From NCBI GenBank assembly GCA_018882965.1, contig VEQY01000017.1, positions 1-59,569 on the forward strand: a stretch of 59,569 bases of DNA, in the 5' to 3' direction. The notes under the pieces are model-generated. The model did no database searches. It saw only the letters and a list, made by a program, of their open reading frames with translations, and was not told where the DNA came from. Source of the DNA: Mycobacterium sp. (GTDB taxonomy: Bacteria; Actinomycetota; Actinomycetes; Mycobacteriales; Mycobacteriaceae). A program made the translations under genes and the position numbers. Of the stretch, positions 31,288 through 40,262 are shown piece by piece. How positions within the stretch are numbered: position 1 is the first letter of the stretch; each line of letters begins with the position of its first letter.

Positions 31288-32025
31288 ATGACCCGCGTGA
31301 TGCGCTCGGACGACGAAGTGCTTTTCCTCGGTCCGGGTTACGAAGAGGACCCTGCGATGGAGGTGGCCCTCGAAGTCTCCGATGAGCCGGACCGCTACCC
31401 CATCCAGCTCTACCACCGCCTGGCCACCGAGGCGGACCTGTCCGGCAAAAAGGTTCTCGAGGTCAGTTGCGGTCACGGCGGGGGTGCCTCCTATCTCACG
31501 CGCACCTTCACACCGGCGTCCTACACGGGCCTCGACCTGAACCCCGCCGGCATCGCCTTCTGCCGCAAACGCCACACCTTGCCCGGCCTGGACTTCGTCC
31601 GGGGCGACGCCGAGGATCTTCCCTTTCCCGACGAGTCCTTCGATGTCGTCATCAACGTCGAGGCGTCTCACTCCTACCCGAATTTCCCGAAGTTCCTGAC
31701 CGAGGTCGCCAGGGTGCTCACGCCGGAGGGCCGCTTGCTGTACACCGACACCCGGATCCGTGAGTACATACCCGCCTGGGAGGCCGACCTCGAGCAGTGC
31801 TCGATGCGAACACTGTCGCGGCGGGTCATCAACCCCGAAATCGTGCGGGGCTACGAGCTGAACTCGCGACGCAGGCAGGAGCAGATCGACCACTACCTGC
31901 GCTTCATTCCGCGCTCGCTGCGCTCCTACGCCGGCGACTTCTCCGGGGTCGAGGGCGGCGGGAACTACCGCGCCCTGCAGAACGGGGACCTGTCCTATCA
32001 GATCTGGATCATGGCGAAGTCCTGA
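31288..32025 (+). CDS. Second GPL/phthiotriol-type methyltransferase, N-terminally shortened
   Basis: 245 aa from ATG 31288. The SAM-binding core is intact: [15 protein letters not shown] with motif I at 56-66, [37 protein letters not shown], and the YRALQNGDLSYQIW end. It is a clear paralogue of the gene at 26961. About 24 N-terminal codons of the ancestral frame lie upstream but are cut off by an amber codon at 31264, so the protein starts inside the family's N-terminal segment. No SD precedes ATG 31288, so efficient expression is uncertain; it may be an active short form or a decaying gene. Convergent with ileS (16 bp). Confidence 0.75.
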   Translation: MTRVMRSDDEVLFLGPGYEEDPAMEVALEVSDEPDRYPIQLYHRLATEADLSGKKVLEVSCGHGGGASYLTRTFTPASYTGLDLNPAGIAFCRKRHTLPGLDFVRGDAEDLPFPDESFDVVINVEASHSYPNFPKFLTEVARVLTPEGRLLYTDTRIREYIPAWEADLEQCSMRTLSRRVINPEIVRGYELNSRRRQEQIDHYLRFIPRSLRSYAGDFSGVEGGGNYRALQNGDLSYQIWIMAKS

Positions 32026-32041
32026 GCCCGGCGCGTGCGGC

Positions 32042-35000
32042 CTACCCCGCCCGGACGATCGCCACCCGCACGCCGTCTCCGATCTCGACGCCTTCGACCG
32101 GCTCACCGAACTCCAGCGCGGTGGCCAGGACCTCTCCTGCGATGAGATCGCGATGCGCCCGAGCCCACTCGGCCCGCTGCTCGGGGACCGCCATCGTCAC
32201 CAGGATGCGATCGCTGACGTCCAACCCAGAGGACCGGCGCAGATCCTGCAGTTCCCGGATCCGGTCCTTGGCCCAGCCCTCGGCCTCCAACTCTGGCGTC
32301 ACGGTGGGATCGAGCACCACCAGGCCCGTGCCGTCGGGCAGTGCGGCGGTGTGGTCGGGATCGGCGGCCACCAGACGCGAGGTGAATTCGCCGGGCAGCA
32401 ACACCACCTCCCCCGCGGTGAGCGTCCCGTCGTCGTTGAGCACCCCCCGGCCGGCCTTCACCGCCTTGATCGCATCCTGGACGGCCCCGCCCAGCCGGGG
32501 GCCCGCCTCCCGGCCGTTGACGGTCAGCTCGAAGCGGCCGTACCCGGCGATCTCGTCGGTGAGTTCGACCGACTTGACATTCATCTCGTCGGCGATGAGG
32601 TCGATGAAAGGCTCCAGCTGTGTCGGTGTCTCCACCGCCACGGTGAGCTTGGGCAACGGCAGGCGAACCCGAAGTTTCCTCGCCTTGCGCAGTGACGACG
32701 CCACCGAGCAGACCTCCCGGACCCCGTCCATCGCCAGGACCAGGTCGGGATCGGCCGGGACGACTCCGGCCTCCGGCCAGTCGGTCAGGTGAACCGATCG
32801 GCCGCCGGTCAGCCCGCGCCACATCACCTCGGTAGCCATCGGAAGCAGCGGAGCCGCGAGGCGGGTGGTGACCTCCAGCACCGTGTGCAGGGTGTCGACC
32901 GCGTCGCGGTCCTCCTCCCAGAACCGCGATCTTGACCGGCGGATGTACCAGTTGGTCAGCGCCTCGGTGAACTGCCGCAGCTGCTCGCAGGAGCCGGAGA
33001 TATCGCAGGAGTCCATCGCCGCCGTCACGCCGTCGCGCAGTTCGGCGAGCTTGGCCAGGATGTAGCGGTCCAGCACGTGCGGGGAGTCCGTCCGCCAGTT
33101 CCCGACCGCGGGGGCATAGAGCGCCAGGAAGCTGTAGGCGTTCCACAGCGGCAGCAGCACCTGCCGCACGCCCTCGCGGATGCCCTGCTCGGTGACGATG
33201 AGGTTGCCGCCCCGCAGGATCGGCGAGGCCATCAGGAACCAGCGCATCGCATCGGAGCCGTCGCGGTCGAAGACTTCGTTGACGTCGGGATAGTTGCGCA
33301 GCGACTTGCTCATCTTCTGACCGTCGTTACCGAGCACGATGCCGTGCGCCACGCAGGTCGTGAAGGCGGGCCGGTCGAAGAGCGCGGTCGCCAGCACGTG
33401 CAGCGTGTAGAACCACCCCCGGGTCTGGCCGATGTACTCCACGATGAAATCGCCGGGGAAGTGCGGTTCACCGGGCCCGCCAAGAAACCAGTCGGCGTTC
33501 TCGAACGGGAAGTGCACCTGCCCGTAGGGCATCGACCCCGAATCGAACCACACGTCGAAGACGTCTTCGATACGGCGCATCGTCGCGCTACCGCTCGGAT
33601 CGTCGGGATTGGGCCGGGTCAGTTGGTCGATGTAGGGGCGGTGCAGATTCTCGGGCCGCGTCCCAAAGTCGCGCTCGAGTTCGTCGAGGCTGCCGTAGAC
33701 GTCGATGCGGGGATACGCCGGGTCGTCGGATACCCACACCGGAATCGGCGTGCCCCAGTAGCGGTTTCGCGAAATAGACCAGTCCCGGGCTCCCGACAGC
33801 CACTTGCCGAACTGCCCGTCCTTGACATGCTCGGGATACCAGGTGATCCGCTGATTGAGTTCGACCATCCGGTCGCGGAACGCGGACACCTTGACGAACC
33901 AAGATGACACCGCGCGATAGATCAGCGGGCTGCGGCACCGCCAGCAATGCGGATAGGGATGGTCGTAGGTCTCATGCCGGATCAGCACCGGCGCGTTGGC
34001 CGCCGCGGGACCCGAACTGTTCTTCAGGTCGCGGATGATGTGGGCGTTGGCGTCGAACACGTGCATACCCTGGTAGTCGGGCACACTCGCGTCGAAGCGG
34101 CCCTTCGGATCCACCGGGGTGACCGGTGTGATGCCGACGGTGTCCGTGGTGGCCTTGTCCTCTTCGCCGTAGGCGGGAGCCATGTGGACGATCCCGGTGC
34201 CCTCCTCGGTGGTGACGAAGTCACCACGCAGCACTTCGAAGGCATGCCGGGCGTGCGGCGAGCCGGTGAAGTAGGCGAACGGCGGCAGATACCGCAGTCC
34301 TAGCAGCCGCTCCCCACCGCAGGAGGTCACGACCTCGGGATGCTCCCCCAACTCCCGCGCATAGGCGGACACCCGATCGGCCGCCAGCACGTAGCGTCTC
34401 CCTTCGACCGCGACGACGACGTAGGTGACGTCAGGATTGATCGCGACCGCCTGGTTGGCAGGCAGGGTCCACGGGGTGGTGGTCCAGATCAGCAGGTAGG
34501 CCCCGTCGAGGTCGGATTCTGGTTCGGCGATCCGCAGACCCACCGTGATGGCCGGGTCCTGCCGGCTCTGGTACACGTCGTCGTCCATCCGCAGTTCGTG
34601 ACTGGACAGAGGGGTCTCGTCGTTCCAGCAGTAGGGCAGCACCCGCACGCCCTCGTAGGCCAGGCCTGCGTCCCACAACTTCTTGAATACCCACAGCACA
34701 GACTCCATAAACGGCAGGTCGAGGGTCTTGTAGTCGTTGTCGAAATCCACCCAGCGGGCCTGCCGGGTGACGTAAGCGCGCCACTCGTTGGTGTAACGCA
34801 GCACCGAATCGCGGCAGGCTGCGTTGAACTTCTCGATTCCCATCTCCTCGATCTGGGCCTTGTCGGTGATGCCGAGTTGGCGCTGCACCTCCAACTCGGC
34901 GGGCAGCCCGTGGGTGTCCCAGCCGAACCTGCGCTCGACCCGGTAGCCGCGCATCGTTCGATAGCGCGGGACGATGTCTTTGACATAACCGGTCAGCAGG

Positions 35001-35194
35001 TGGCCGTAGTGCGGTAGGCCGTTGGCGAACGGGGGTCCGTCGTAGAACACGTACTCCGGCGCGCCGGCGCGGCGCTCGATACTGGCGCGGAAGGTGTCGT
35101 CAGCCGCCCAGTAGTCCAGGACCTCGCGCTCCAGGGCGGGGAAGTCCGGCGAACCGCCGGACGGTCGGGGGTACCCTGTGTCGGAATCGCTCAC
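32042..35194 (-). CDS. ileS: Isoleucyl-tRNA synthetase
   Basis: 1050 aa. Class I synthetase. HIGH-type motif as [15 protein letters not shown] after [10 protein letters not shown], a large CP1 editing domain (residues about 190-400), KMSKS as [13 protein letters not shown], and the anticodon-binding helical domain. Lacks the zinc-finger C-terminus of the shorter bacterial type and is the eukaryote-like, longer form found in actinobacteria, which is commonly mupirocin resistant. GTG 35194 with AGGAGA 8 nt upstream was chosen; the open frame to 35425 is the T-box leader. Confidence 0.97.
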   Translation of the reverse strand: MSDSDTGYPRPSGGSPDFPALEREVLDYWAADDTFRASIERRAGAPEYVFYDGPPFANGLPHYGHLLTGYVKDIVPRYRTMRGYRVERRFGWDTHGLPAELEVQRQLGITDKAQIEEMGIEKFNAACRDSVLRYTNEWRAYVTRQARWVDFDNDYKTLDLPFMESVLWVFKKLWDAGLAYEGVRVLPYCWNDETPLSSHELRMDDDVYQSRQDPAITVGLRIAEPESDLDGAYLLIWTTTPWTLPANQAVAINPDVTYVVVAVEGRRYVLAADRVSAYARELGEHPEVVTSCGGERLLGLRYLPPFAYFTGSPHARHAFEVLRGDFVTTEEGTGIVHMAPAYGEEDKATTDTVGITPVTPVDPKGRFDASVPDYQGMHVFDANAHIIRDLKNSSGPAAANAPVLIRHETYDHPYPHCWRCRSPLIYRAVSSWFVKVSAFRDRMVELNQRITWYPEHVKDGQFGKWLSGARDWSISRNRYWGTPIPVWVSDDPAYPRIDVYGSLDELERDFGTRPENLHRPYIDQLTRPNPDDPSGSATMRRIEDVFDVWFDSGSMPYGQVHFPFENADWFLGGPGEPHFPGDFIVEYIGQTRGWFYTLHVLATALFDRPAFTTCVAHGIVLGNDGQKMSKSLRNYPDVNEVFDRDGSDAMRWFLMASPILRGGNLIVTEQGIREGVRQVLLPLWNAYSFLALYAPAVGNWRTDSPHVLDRYILAKLAELRDGVTAAMDSCDISGSCEQLRQFTEALTNWYIRRSRSRFWEEDRDAVDTLHTVLEVTTRLAAPLLPMATEVMWRGLTGGRSVHLTDWPEAGVVPADPDLVLAMDGVREVCSVASSLRKARKLRVRLPLPKLTVAVETPTQLEPFIDLIADEMNVKSVELTDEIAGYGRFELTVNGREAGPRLGGAVQDAIKAVKAGRGVLNDDGTLTAGEVVLLPGEFTSRLVAADPDHTAALPDGTGLVVLDPTVTPELEAEGWAKDRIRELQDLRRSSGLDVSDRILVTMAVPEQRAEWARAHRDLIAGEVLATALEFGEPVEGVEIGDGVRVAIVRAG

Positions 35195-35399
35195 GCCAGC
35201 GGTCTCCTGTGCCAGGTAACAGGCCCGGGGACGACGACGCGCGGTGCGCGAGCGCCGCGGTACCACCCCGCTTACGCCCGCGTGCCCGCGCGCGTCGCTC
35301 ATCGACGGGCTGTGCCGGGCCCACCCGTCCGGTTCTACTGGGTCCCACTGCTCAGGACCGTTCTTCCGGAAGCTCCCCGGTGATGGCCGGATCACAGCG
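35195..35399 (-). promoter_or_regulatory. T-box riboswitch in the ileS leader
   Basis: Read on the minus strand, a short stem I carries the isoleucine specifier ATC (35384-35382, in GGCCATCACCGGGGAGC). Further on is the conserved T-box bulge TGGTACCGCGG with flanking GG (35267-35255). This matches the actinobacterial ultrashort stem-I T-box, which senses uncharged tRNA-Ile and acts on translation. AGGAGA (35208-35203), the ileS ribosome site, lies about 50 nt after the T-box, as expected for a sequestered SD. The predicted start is near 35399. Confidence 0.88.
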
Positions 35400-35416
35400 A
35401 TCCTGATTGTAGCGAC
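35400..35416 (-). promoter_or_regulatory. ileS leader promoter
   Basis: TACAAT at 35411-35406 on the minus strand is a good -10 box and puts the transcript start at about 35399, just before stem I of the T-box. No clear -35 was seen 17 bp upstream. Confidence 0.5.
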
Positions 35417-35493
35417 GCGAGTCATCGATACCGGGCGCGCCTACCCGGAAGGTGTTAGGTTCTCCCCGGTCACGTAATGACGAGAGGACCCCT

Positions 35494-35949
35494 ATGGCCA
35501 TTCGTTGGATTCCAGCCTTCGCCGTCGCGGGAGTTGCCGCCGCGGGGATTGCCGGTGGTATCGCCTGGGCGGGCGGGCCGGGCGGCACCGTCGACACCCC
35601 GCCCGATCTGTACGCGGCGGTCGGTACGGGCACCTTCGAGAACCTTCAGGACGGCCCCGGCGGTGCCGGATTCGAAGTCGGCTTCCAGGCGACCGGCGCG
35701 ACCGCCGACGAGGCGTCCGGCAAGGTGATCGCGGCCTGCCAGGCCGCCGGCGGTGTGGATTGCACCAGTGACGAGGTCACCAACGACAACCTCTGCATCG
35801 TGTCCGTCGGCGACGACGCCACCGACGTGGTCGCCGGTGGCGCCGGTCCCACCGTCGAGGCCGCCCGGCTTGACGCGATCGCCCGCGCGGCAGCCAACAA
35901 CACACCGATGAGCCCCGCAGCCGGGGTCATCATCTCGTCATGTCCGTGA
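35494..35949 (+). CDS. Secreted Cys-rich protein of unknown function (DUF4189-like)
   Basis: 151 aa. A signal peptide (IPAFAVAGVAAAGIAGGIAWAG) with likely cleavage near residue 24 leads to a mature domain with four Cys (AACQ, DCTS, NLCI, SSCP) spaced to form two disulfides. The helix-strand pattern GATADEASGKVIAACQAAGGVDC followed by NDNLCIVSVGDD resembles DUF4189 secreted proteins, though similarity is only judged by eye. ATG 35494 has GAGAGG 8-9 nt upstream; the frame from 35452 lies in the non-coding leader region. Role unknown. Confidence 0.6.
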   Translation: MAIRWIPAFAVAGVAAAGIAGGIAWAGGPGGTVDTPPDLYAAVGTGTFENLQDGPGGAGFEVGFQATGATADEASGKVIAACQAAGGVDCTSDEVTNDNLCIVSVGDDATDVVAGGAGPTVEAARLDAIARAAANNTPMSPAAGVIISSCP

Positions 35950-35980
35950 TAGACCCCACGAACCGGAAGGTGTCAGAGCC

Positions 35981-36202
35981 ATGAGAGAGCGAATCACGTC
36001 AGGGTTGCTCGTCGTGGGCTTCGCTGTGGCGGCTGTCGCCGTGGCGCCGCCCGCCGACGCCCGCCCGACCTGCCAGACCGCGGGTGTGCAGACCATCTGC
36101 CAGACCAATGGCAGCGTGTCGATCAAATCGCGGCCGGGGACGACCGCGCCTCCGGCCAACCTGCCGGTGTTCCCCTGGCTTGGAATGCCGGGCGCCCGCT
36201 AG
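35981..36202 (+). CDS. Small secreted protein of unknown function
   Basis: 73 aa. Signal peptide (residues 1-28, cut after ADA) leaves a mature peptide of about 45 residues with two Cys (PTCQ, TICQ) nine residues apart and a Pro-rich tail ending PWLGMPGAR. GGAAGG stands about 11 nt before ATG. It lies 31 bp after the previous secreted protein, so the two are probably co-transcribed. I do not recognise the family. Confidence 0.55.
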   Translation: MRERITSGLLVVGFAVAAVAVAPPADARPTCQTAGVQTICQTNGSVSIKSRPGTTAPPANLPVFPWLGMPGAR

Positions 36203-36287
36203 CACGGTCACGCTCGCTACAGGCCCGGCCGCAGCGCGGGGTACCCGGGTGCGACGGGTTAGGCGGAGTACCCTCGGACCCAACCCA

Positions 36288-36306
36288 CCGGTTAATCGGT
36301 AACCGG
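36288..36306. promoter_or_regulatory. Candidate operator upstream of fadE6
   Basis: A perfect inverted repeat, CCGGTTA-ATCGG-TAACCGG, lies 28 bp before the fadE6 ATG. The 7-bp arms and 5-bp centre suit a TetR-family dimer. The motif is not KstR or KstR2 as I know them. Confidence 0.4.
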
Positions 36307-36333
36307 GGTCGGCCGCTGCCTGGGAGGGCGACC

Positions 36334-38529
36334 ATGTCGATCGCGATCACACCGGAACACCACGACCTGGCCAAGTCGGTGCAGGCCCTGGTCGAGCGGT
36401 TCGCGCCGCCGGAGGCTCTGCACGAGGCCCTGGAAACACCCGTCGAGAATCCGCCGCCGTACTGGCGGTCCGCCGCCGAGCAGGGTCTGCACGGTCTGCA
36501 CCTGCCCGAGTCGGTCGGCGGACAGGGCTTCGGTCTGCTGGAACTGGCGGTGGCCGTCGCGCAGTTCGGCTACGGGGCGGTGCCCGGGCCCTACGTTCCC
36601 TCGGTCATCGCCGCCGCCCTGATCTCGGTCGGCGCGCCGGAGTCCGGCCTGCTGGCCGGGCTGGCCTCCGGGGAGACGATCGCCGCCTTCGCGGTGGAGT
36701 CCGGGCTCACCGCCGTCCGCCGGGACGGCGCTCTGGTCGTCAGCGGGGAGGCCCGGTCGGTACCCGCCGCAGCCCAGGCCACGGTCCTGGTGCTGCCGGT
36801 GGCGGTCGACGGCGCCACCGAGTGGATCGTGCTGGACACCGCCGAGCTCACGATCGAACCGGTCGGATCCGTCGATCCCCTGCGCCCGGTGGCGCACGTC
36901 CGTGCCGACGCCGTCGAGACACCCGCCGACCGCCGGCTGTCGAAGCTCTCGACTGGGGCCGCCCGGGCGATCAGCGTCACGCTGCTCTCCGCCGAGGCGG
37001 TCGGCGTCGCACGCTGGGCCACCGACACCGCGTCGGCCTATGCGAAGATCCGCGAACAGTTCGGCCGTCCCATCGGCCAGTTTCAGGCGGTCAAACACAA
37101 GTGCGCCGAGATGATCGCGACGACCGAACGCGCCACCGCCGCGGTCTGGGATGCCGCCCGGGCACTCGACGAGGCCGCCGACGACGGGTGGGAATCCGTG
37201 CCCGCCTATGACTTCGCCGCCGCGGTCGCCGCGACCCTGGCGCCCGCCGCCGCGCAGCGCTGCGCCCAGGACTGCATCCAGGTGCACGGCGGGATCGGTT
37301 ACACCTGGGAACACGACACGAACATCTACTACCGCCGCGCGCTCGGCCTGGTCGCGTCCTTCGGGTCGGCTGCGCATTTTCCGGAGACGGTCTTCAACAC
37401 CGCGACGACGACCGGGATGCGAACGCTCGACATCGATCTGGACCCCGAGACCGAGAAGCTGCGGGAGGAGATCCGGGCCGAGGTCGCCGCACTCAAGGCC
37501 ATCCCGCGCGATGAGCGCACCACCGCTATCGCCGAAGGCGGTTGGGTACTGCCCTACCTGCCCAAGCCGTGGGGACGTGCGGCCGGCCCGGCAGAGCAGA
37601 TCATCATTTCGCAGGAGTTCAGCGCCGGGCGCGTCAAACGACCCAACATGGGAATCGCGGCCTGGTTGATCCCCTCGATCGTGGCCTACGGCACCGAGGA
37701 GCAGAAGCAGCGCTTCCTGCCGCCGACCTTCCGCAGCGAGGTGAACTGGTGCCAACTGTTCTCCGAGCCGGGTGCCGGATCCGACCTCGCCGGCTTGAGC
37801 ACCAAGGCCACCAAGGTGGACGGCGGGTGGCGCATCACCGGCCAGAAGATCTGGACCACCGCCGCACAGTTCGCTCAGTGGGGCGCACTGCTGGCCCGAA
37901 CCGACCCCTCTGCGCCGAAACACAACGGCATCAGCTACTTCCTGCTCGACATGAAAGCCGACGGCGTGGAGGTGCGGCCGCTGCGCGAGCTGACCGGCAA
38001 CGCCCTGTTCAACACGGTGTTCATCGACGATGTCTTCGTGCCGGACGATCTGGTGCTCGGCGAGGTCAACCAGGGCTGGGAAGTCAGCCGAAACACCCTG
38101 ACCGCCGAAAGGGTCTCGATCGGCAGCAGTGAACCCGGATTCCTGCCCAACCTCGAACGTTTCCTGGAGTTCGTCTCCGGCGGCGACTTCGATCAGCTGG
38201 GCCGCCACCGCGCCGGCCAGCTGATCGCCGAGGGCCACGCCGTCAAGGTGATGAACATGCGCTCGACGCTGCTCACGCTCGCCGGGGGCGACGCGATGCC
38301 GTCCGCGGCGATCTCCAAGCTGCTGTCGATGCGCACCGGCCAGGGCTACGCCGAGTTCGCGGTGTCCTCCTTCGGCGTTGACGGCGCGATCGGCGACGCC
38401 ACCACCCTCGAGGGCCGCTGGGCGGACTTCCTTCTGGCCAGCCGGGCCACCACGATCTACGGCGGCACCTCGGAGGTGCAGCTGAACATCATCGCCGAGC
38501 GTCTGCTCGGGCTGCCGCGAGACCCCTGA
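36334..38529 (+). CDS. fadE6: Double acyl-CoA dehydrogenase FadE6
   Basis: 731 aa, the same length as Rv0271c. Two acyl-CoA dehydrogenase modules are fused. The N-terminal half (residues 1-365) has YAKIREQFGRPIGQFQAVKH and CIQVHGGIGYTWEHD. The C-terminal half (about 375-731) has LFSEPGAGSDLAGLSTKA and DGGWRITGQKIWTTAAQFA for FAD/acyl contacts, then RATTIYGGTSEVQLNIIAER. Fused ACADs of this kind act as heteromeric dehydrogenases on bulky acyl-CoAs. ATG has GGGAGGG upstream. Convergent with fadD2; the stop codons are inside one hairpin. Confidence 0.9.
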   Translation: MSIAITPEHHDLAKSVQALVERFAPPEALHEALETPVENPPPYWRSAAEQGLHGLHLPESVGGQGFGLLELAVAVAQFGYGAVPGPYVPSVIAAALISVGAPESGLLAGLASGETIAAFAVESGLTAVRRDGALVVSGEARSVPAAAQATVLVLPVAVDGATEWIVLDTAELTIEPVGSVDPLRPVAHVRADAVETPADRRLSKLSTGAARAISVTLLSAEAVGVARWATDTASAYAKIREQFGRPIGQFQAVKHKCAEMIATTERATAAVWDAARALDEAADDGWESVPAYDFAAAVAATLAPAAAQRCAQDCIQVHGGIGYTWEHDTNIYYRRALGLVASFGSAAHFPETVFNTATTTGMRTLDIDLDPETEKLREEIRAEVAALKAIPRDERTTAIAEGGWVLPYLPKPWGRAAGPAEQIIISQEFSAGRVKRPNMGIAAWLIPSIVAYGTEEQKQRFLPPTFRSEVNWCQLFSEPGAGSDLAGLSTKATKVDGGWRITGQKIWTTAAQFAQWGALLARTDPSAPKHNGISYFLLDMKADGVEVRPLRELTGNALFNTVFIDDVFVPDDLVLGEVNQGWEVSRNTLTAERVSIGSSEPGFLPNLERFLEFVSGGDFDQLGRHRAGQLIAEGHAVKVMNMRSTLLTLAGGDAMPSAAISKLLSMRTGQGYAEFAVSSFGVDGAIGDATTLEGRWADFLLASRATTIYGGTSEVQLNIIAERLLGLPRDP

Positions 38530-38535
38530 GGGGTC
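38521..38535. terminator. Hairpin joining the stops of fadE6 and fadD2
   Basis: GACCCC-TGA-GGGGTC is a perfect 6-bp stem with the fadE6 stop as its loop; the fadD2 stop (38536-38534) overlaps its right edge. As it reads the same on both strands it may end transcription in both directions, but it has no U-tract. Confidence 0.35.
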
Positions 38536-40213
38536 AGGCCAACTCGATCTGGCGCAGCTCGCGCTTGAGGATCTTGCCGGTCGGGTTGCGCGGCAACTCG
38601 GCCAGGAAGATCACTTCCCGGGGCACCTTGTACCGCGCGAGGTGATCGCGGACATAGTCCTTGATCGCCTCCTCGGTGAGCGCGGCACCCTCCTTCGCCA
38701 CGACGAACGCGCGCAGCCGGGCCCCGAATTCCTTGTCCTCGACCCCGAGGGCGGTGGCCTCGATGACGTCGGGATGTCCGCTGATGAGGTCCTCGACCTC
38801 GGCGGGGAAGACGTTCTCCCCGCCGGAGACGATCATCTCGTCGTCGCGGCCGCTGACGTAGAGCAGCCCGTTCTCGTCGAAGTAGCCGACGTCGCCGGAG
38901 GACATCAGACCGTCGATGATCTGCTTACCGCCGCCGCCGGTGTAACCCTCGAAGGGGAAGGTGTTGCCGACGAAGATCCGCCCGACCTGTCCCTGGGGCA
39001 CTTCATGTCCGCTGTCGTCGAGGATCTTGACCTTCACCCCCTTGATGACCGGACCCACCGTCGCCGGATTCTTGGCCAGATCCTGGGGCCGCGCGATGCT
39101 GGCGAAGGCGATCTCGGTCGAGCCGTACAGGTTGTAGACCACCGGGCCGAGGTTCTTCATCGCCCGCGAGGCCAATTCGGCGCCGAGTTGGGAGCCGGAG
39201 ACGAAGACGATCCGCAGCGACGACAGGTCGGGCCGGGCGTCCATCTTCTCCAGCGCGTCGAGCATGCGCGAGAGCATGACCGGGACGACCACGACCGCGG
39301 TGACCCGGTGCTTGGGAATGTCCTCGAGCACCGTGGCCGGGTTGAACCTGCGGTGCAGCACCAGGGTCGAACCCAGGGTGAGCGCGAGGGTGGCGTGCAG
39401 GTAGCCCAGGGCGTGGAACATCGGTGAGGGCAGCGCCGTGACCTCCCCGGAGCGGAACGGGACGGCGGAGAGCACCCCGCCCAGCGGAGCGAGGGTGGGC
39501 GGCGTGCGACGGTTGGCTCCCTTGGGAGTCCCGGTGGTGCCGCTGGTGAGGATGATGATCGACGACCGCGCGGTCGCCTTGGGTGCGGGCGCCGAACTGC
39601 TGCGGGCGATGAGCTGCGCCAGCGTCTCATCGGTGCTGCGCGAGGATCTGCCCTTGTCCGGGTTGGTGCCCAGCCCGCGTAGCTTGCCCAGCGCGGGCTT
39701 GGACAGCTTCACGGCGGTGGCGTACTCGTCGTCGTAGATGATCAGCTTGGCGCCCTCGCGCTCGGAGACGTCGCGAATCTGGGGTCCGGAGAACTCGGTG
39801 TTGAGCATGATGGTGCGCGCACCGACGCGGGCGCAGGCGTAGTTCGCGATCAGGAACCAGCGGTGATTGCGCGCCAGGATCGCCACCCCGTCGCCGCCCT
39901 TGACCCCCAGCGACAGCAGGCCGTTGGCCACCGCGTGCGCGGCCTCGTCGAGCTGCCGAAAGGTCATCGAGCCCTCGTCGTCGACGACCGCCACCCGGTT
40001 CGGCGTGCGGCGGGCGTTGAGAGCGGGGACCATCCCGATCTCGCCCCAGCGACGGACATCGGCCACCGTCGCGGCCAGACTCTGCGGCGACTCGAGCTTC
40101 AACGCGCCGGAGGCGATGATCTTCTGCAGGTAGTGCAACTCGGCCGAGCCGCGTTCGGCGTATTTCTTCGCGGTGGCAAGGGCGCCGGAGGTGAGGTCGG
40201 TGATCAGGGCCAT
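38534..40213 (-). CDS. fadD2: Fatty-acyl-CoA synthetase FadD2
   Basis: 559 aa. ANL adenylating enzyme. P-loop ILTSGTTGTPKGA near residue 230, the acyl-binding YGSTEIAFASIA motif, SGDVGYFDENGLLYVSGRDDEMIVSGGENVFPAEVE hinge, and the catalytic lysine in PTGKILKRELR at the C-terminus. Length and order match Rv0270. It activates fatty acids for the neighbouring FadE6; chain preference cannot be read. ATG 40213 is preceded by TACTCT at exactly -12 to -7. Confidence 0.9.
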   Translation of the reverse strand: MALITDLTSGALATAKKYAERGSAELHYLQKIIASGALKLESPQSLAATVADVRRWGEIGMVPALNARRTPNRVAVVDDEGSMTFRQLDEAAHAVANGLLSLGVKGGDGVAILARNHRWFLIANYACARVGARTIMLNTEFSGPQIRDVSEREGAKLIIYDDEYATAVKLSKPALGKLRGLGTNPDKGRSSRSTDETLAQLIARSSSAPAPKATARSSIIILTSGTTGTPKGANRRTPPTLAPLGGVLSAVPFRSGEVTALPSPMFHALGYLHATLALTLGSTLVLHRRFNPATVLEDIPKHRVTAVVVVPVMLSRMLDALEKMDARPDLSSLRIVFVSGSQLGAELASRAMKNLGPVVYNLYGSTEIAFASIARPQDLAKNPATVGPVIKGVKVKILDDSGHEVPQGQVGRIFVGNTFPFEGYTGGGGKQIIDGLMSSGDVGYFDENGLLYVSGRDDEMIVSGGENVFPAEVEDLISGHPDVIEATALGVEDKEFGARLRAFVVAKEGAALTEEAIKDYVRDHLARYKVPREVIFLAELPRNPTGKILKRELRQIELA

Positions 40214-40262
40214 ACAGCCAGAGTAGGAGATAGCCCTGAGCGCGGATGCCTATTCTGGGGCG
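40214..40262. promoter_or_regulatory. Divergent leaderless promoters of fadD2 and the SRPBCC-sulfatase operon
   Basis: In 49 bp there are two TANNNT boxes at the ideal spacing: TACTCT (40225-40220, minus) 12 nt from the fadD2 ATG, and TATTCT (40251-40256, plus) 12 nt from GTG 40263. Both mRNAs should start on the first codon. The -35 regions must overlap the opposite promoter. Confidence 0.6.
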
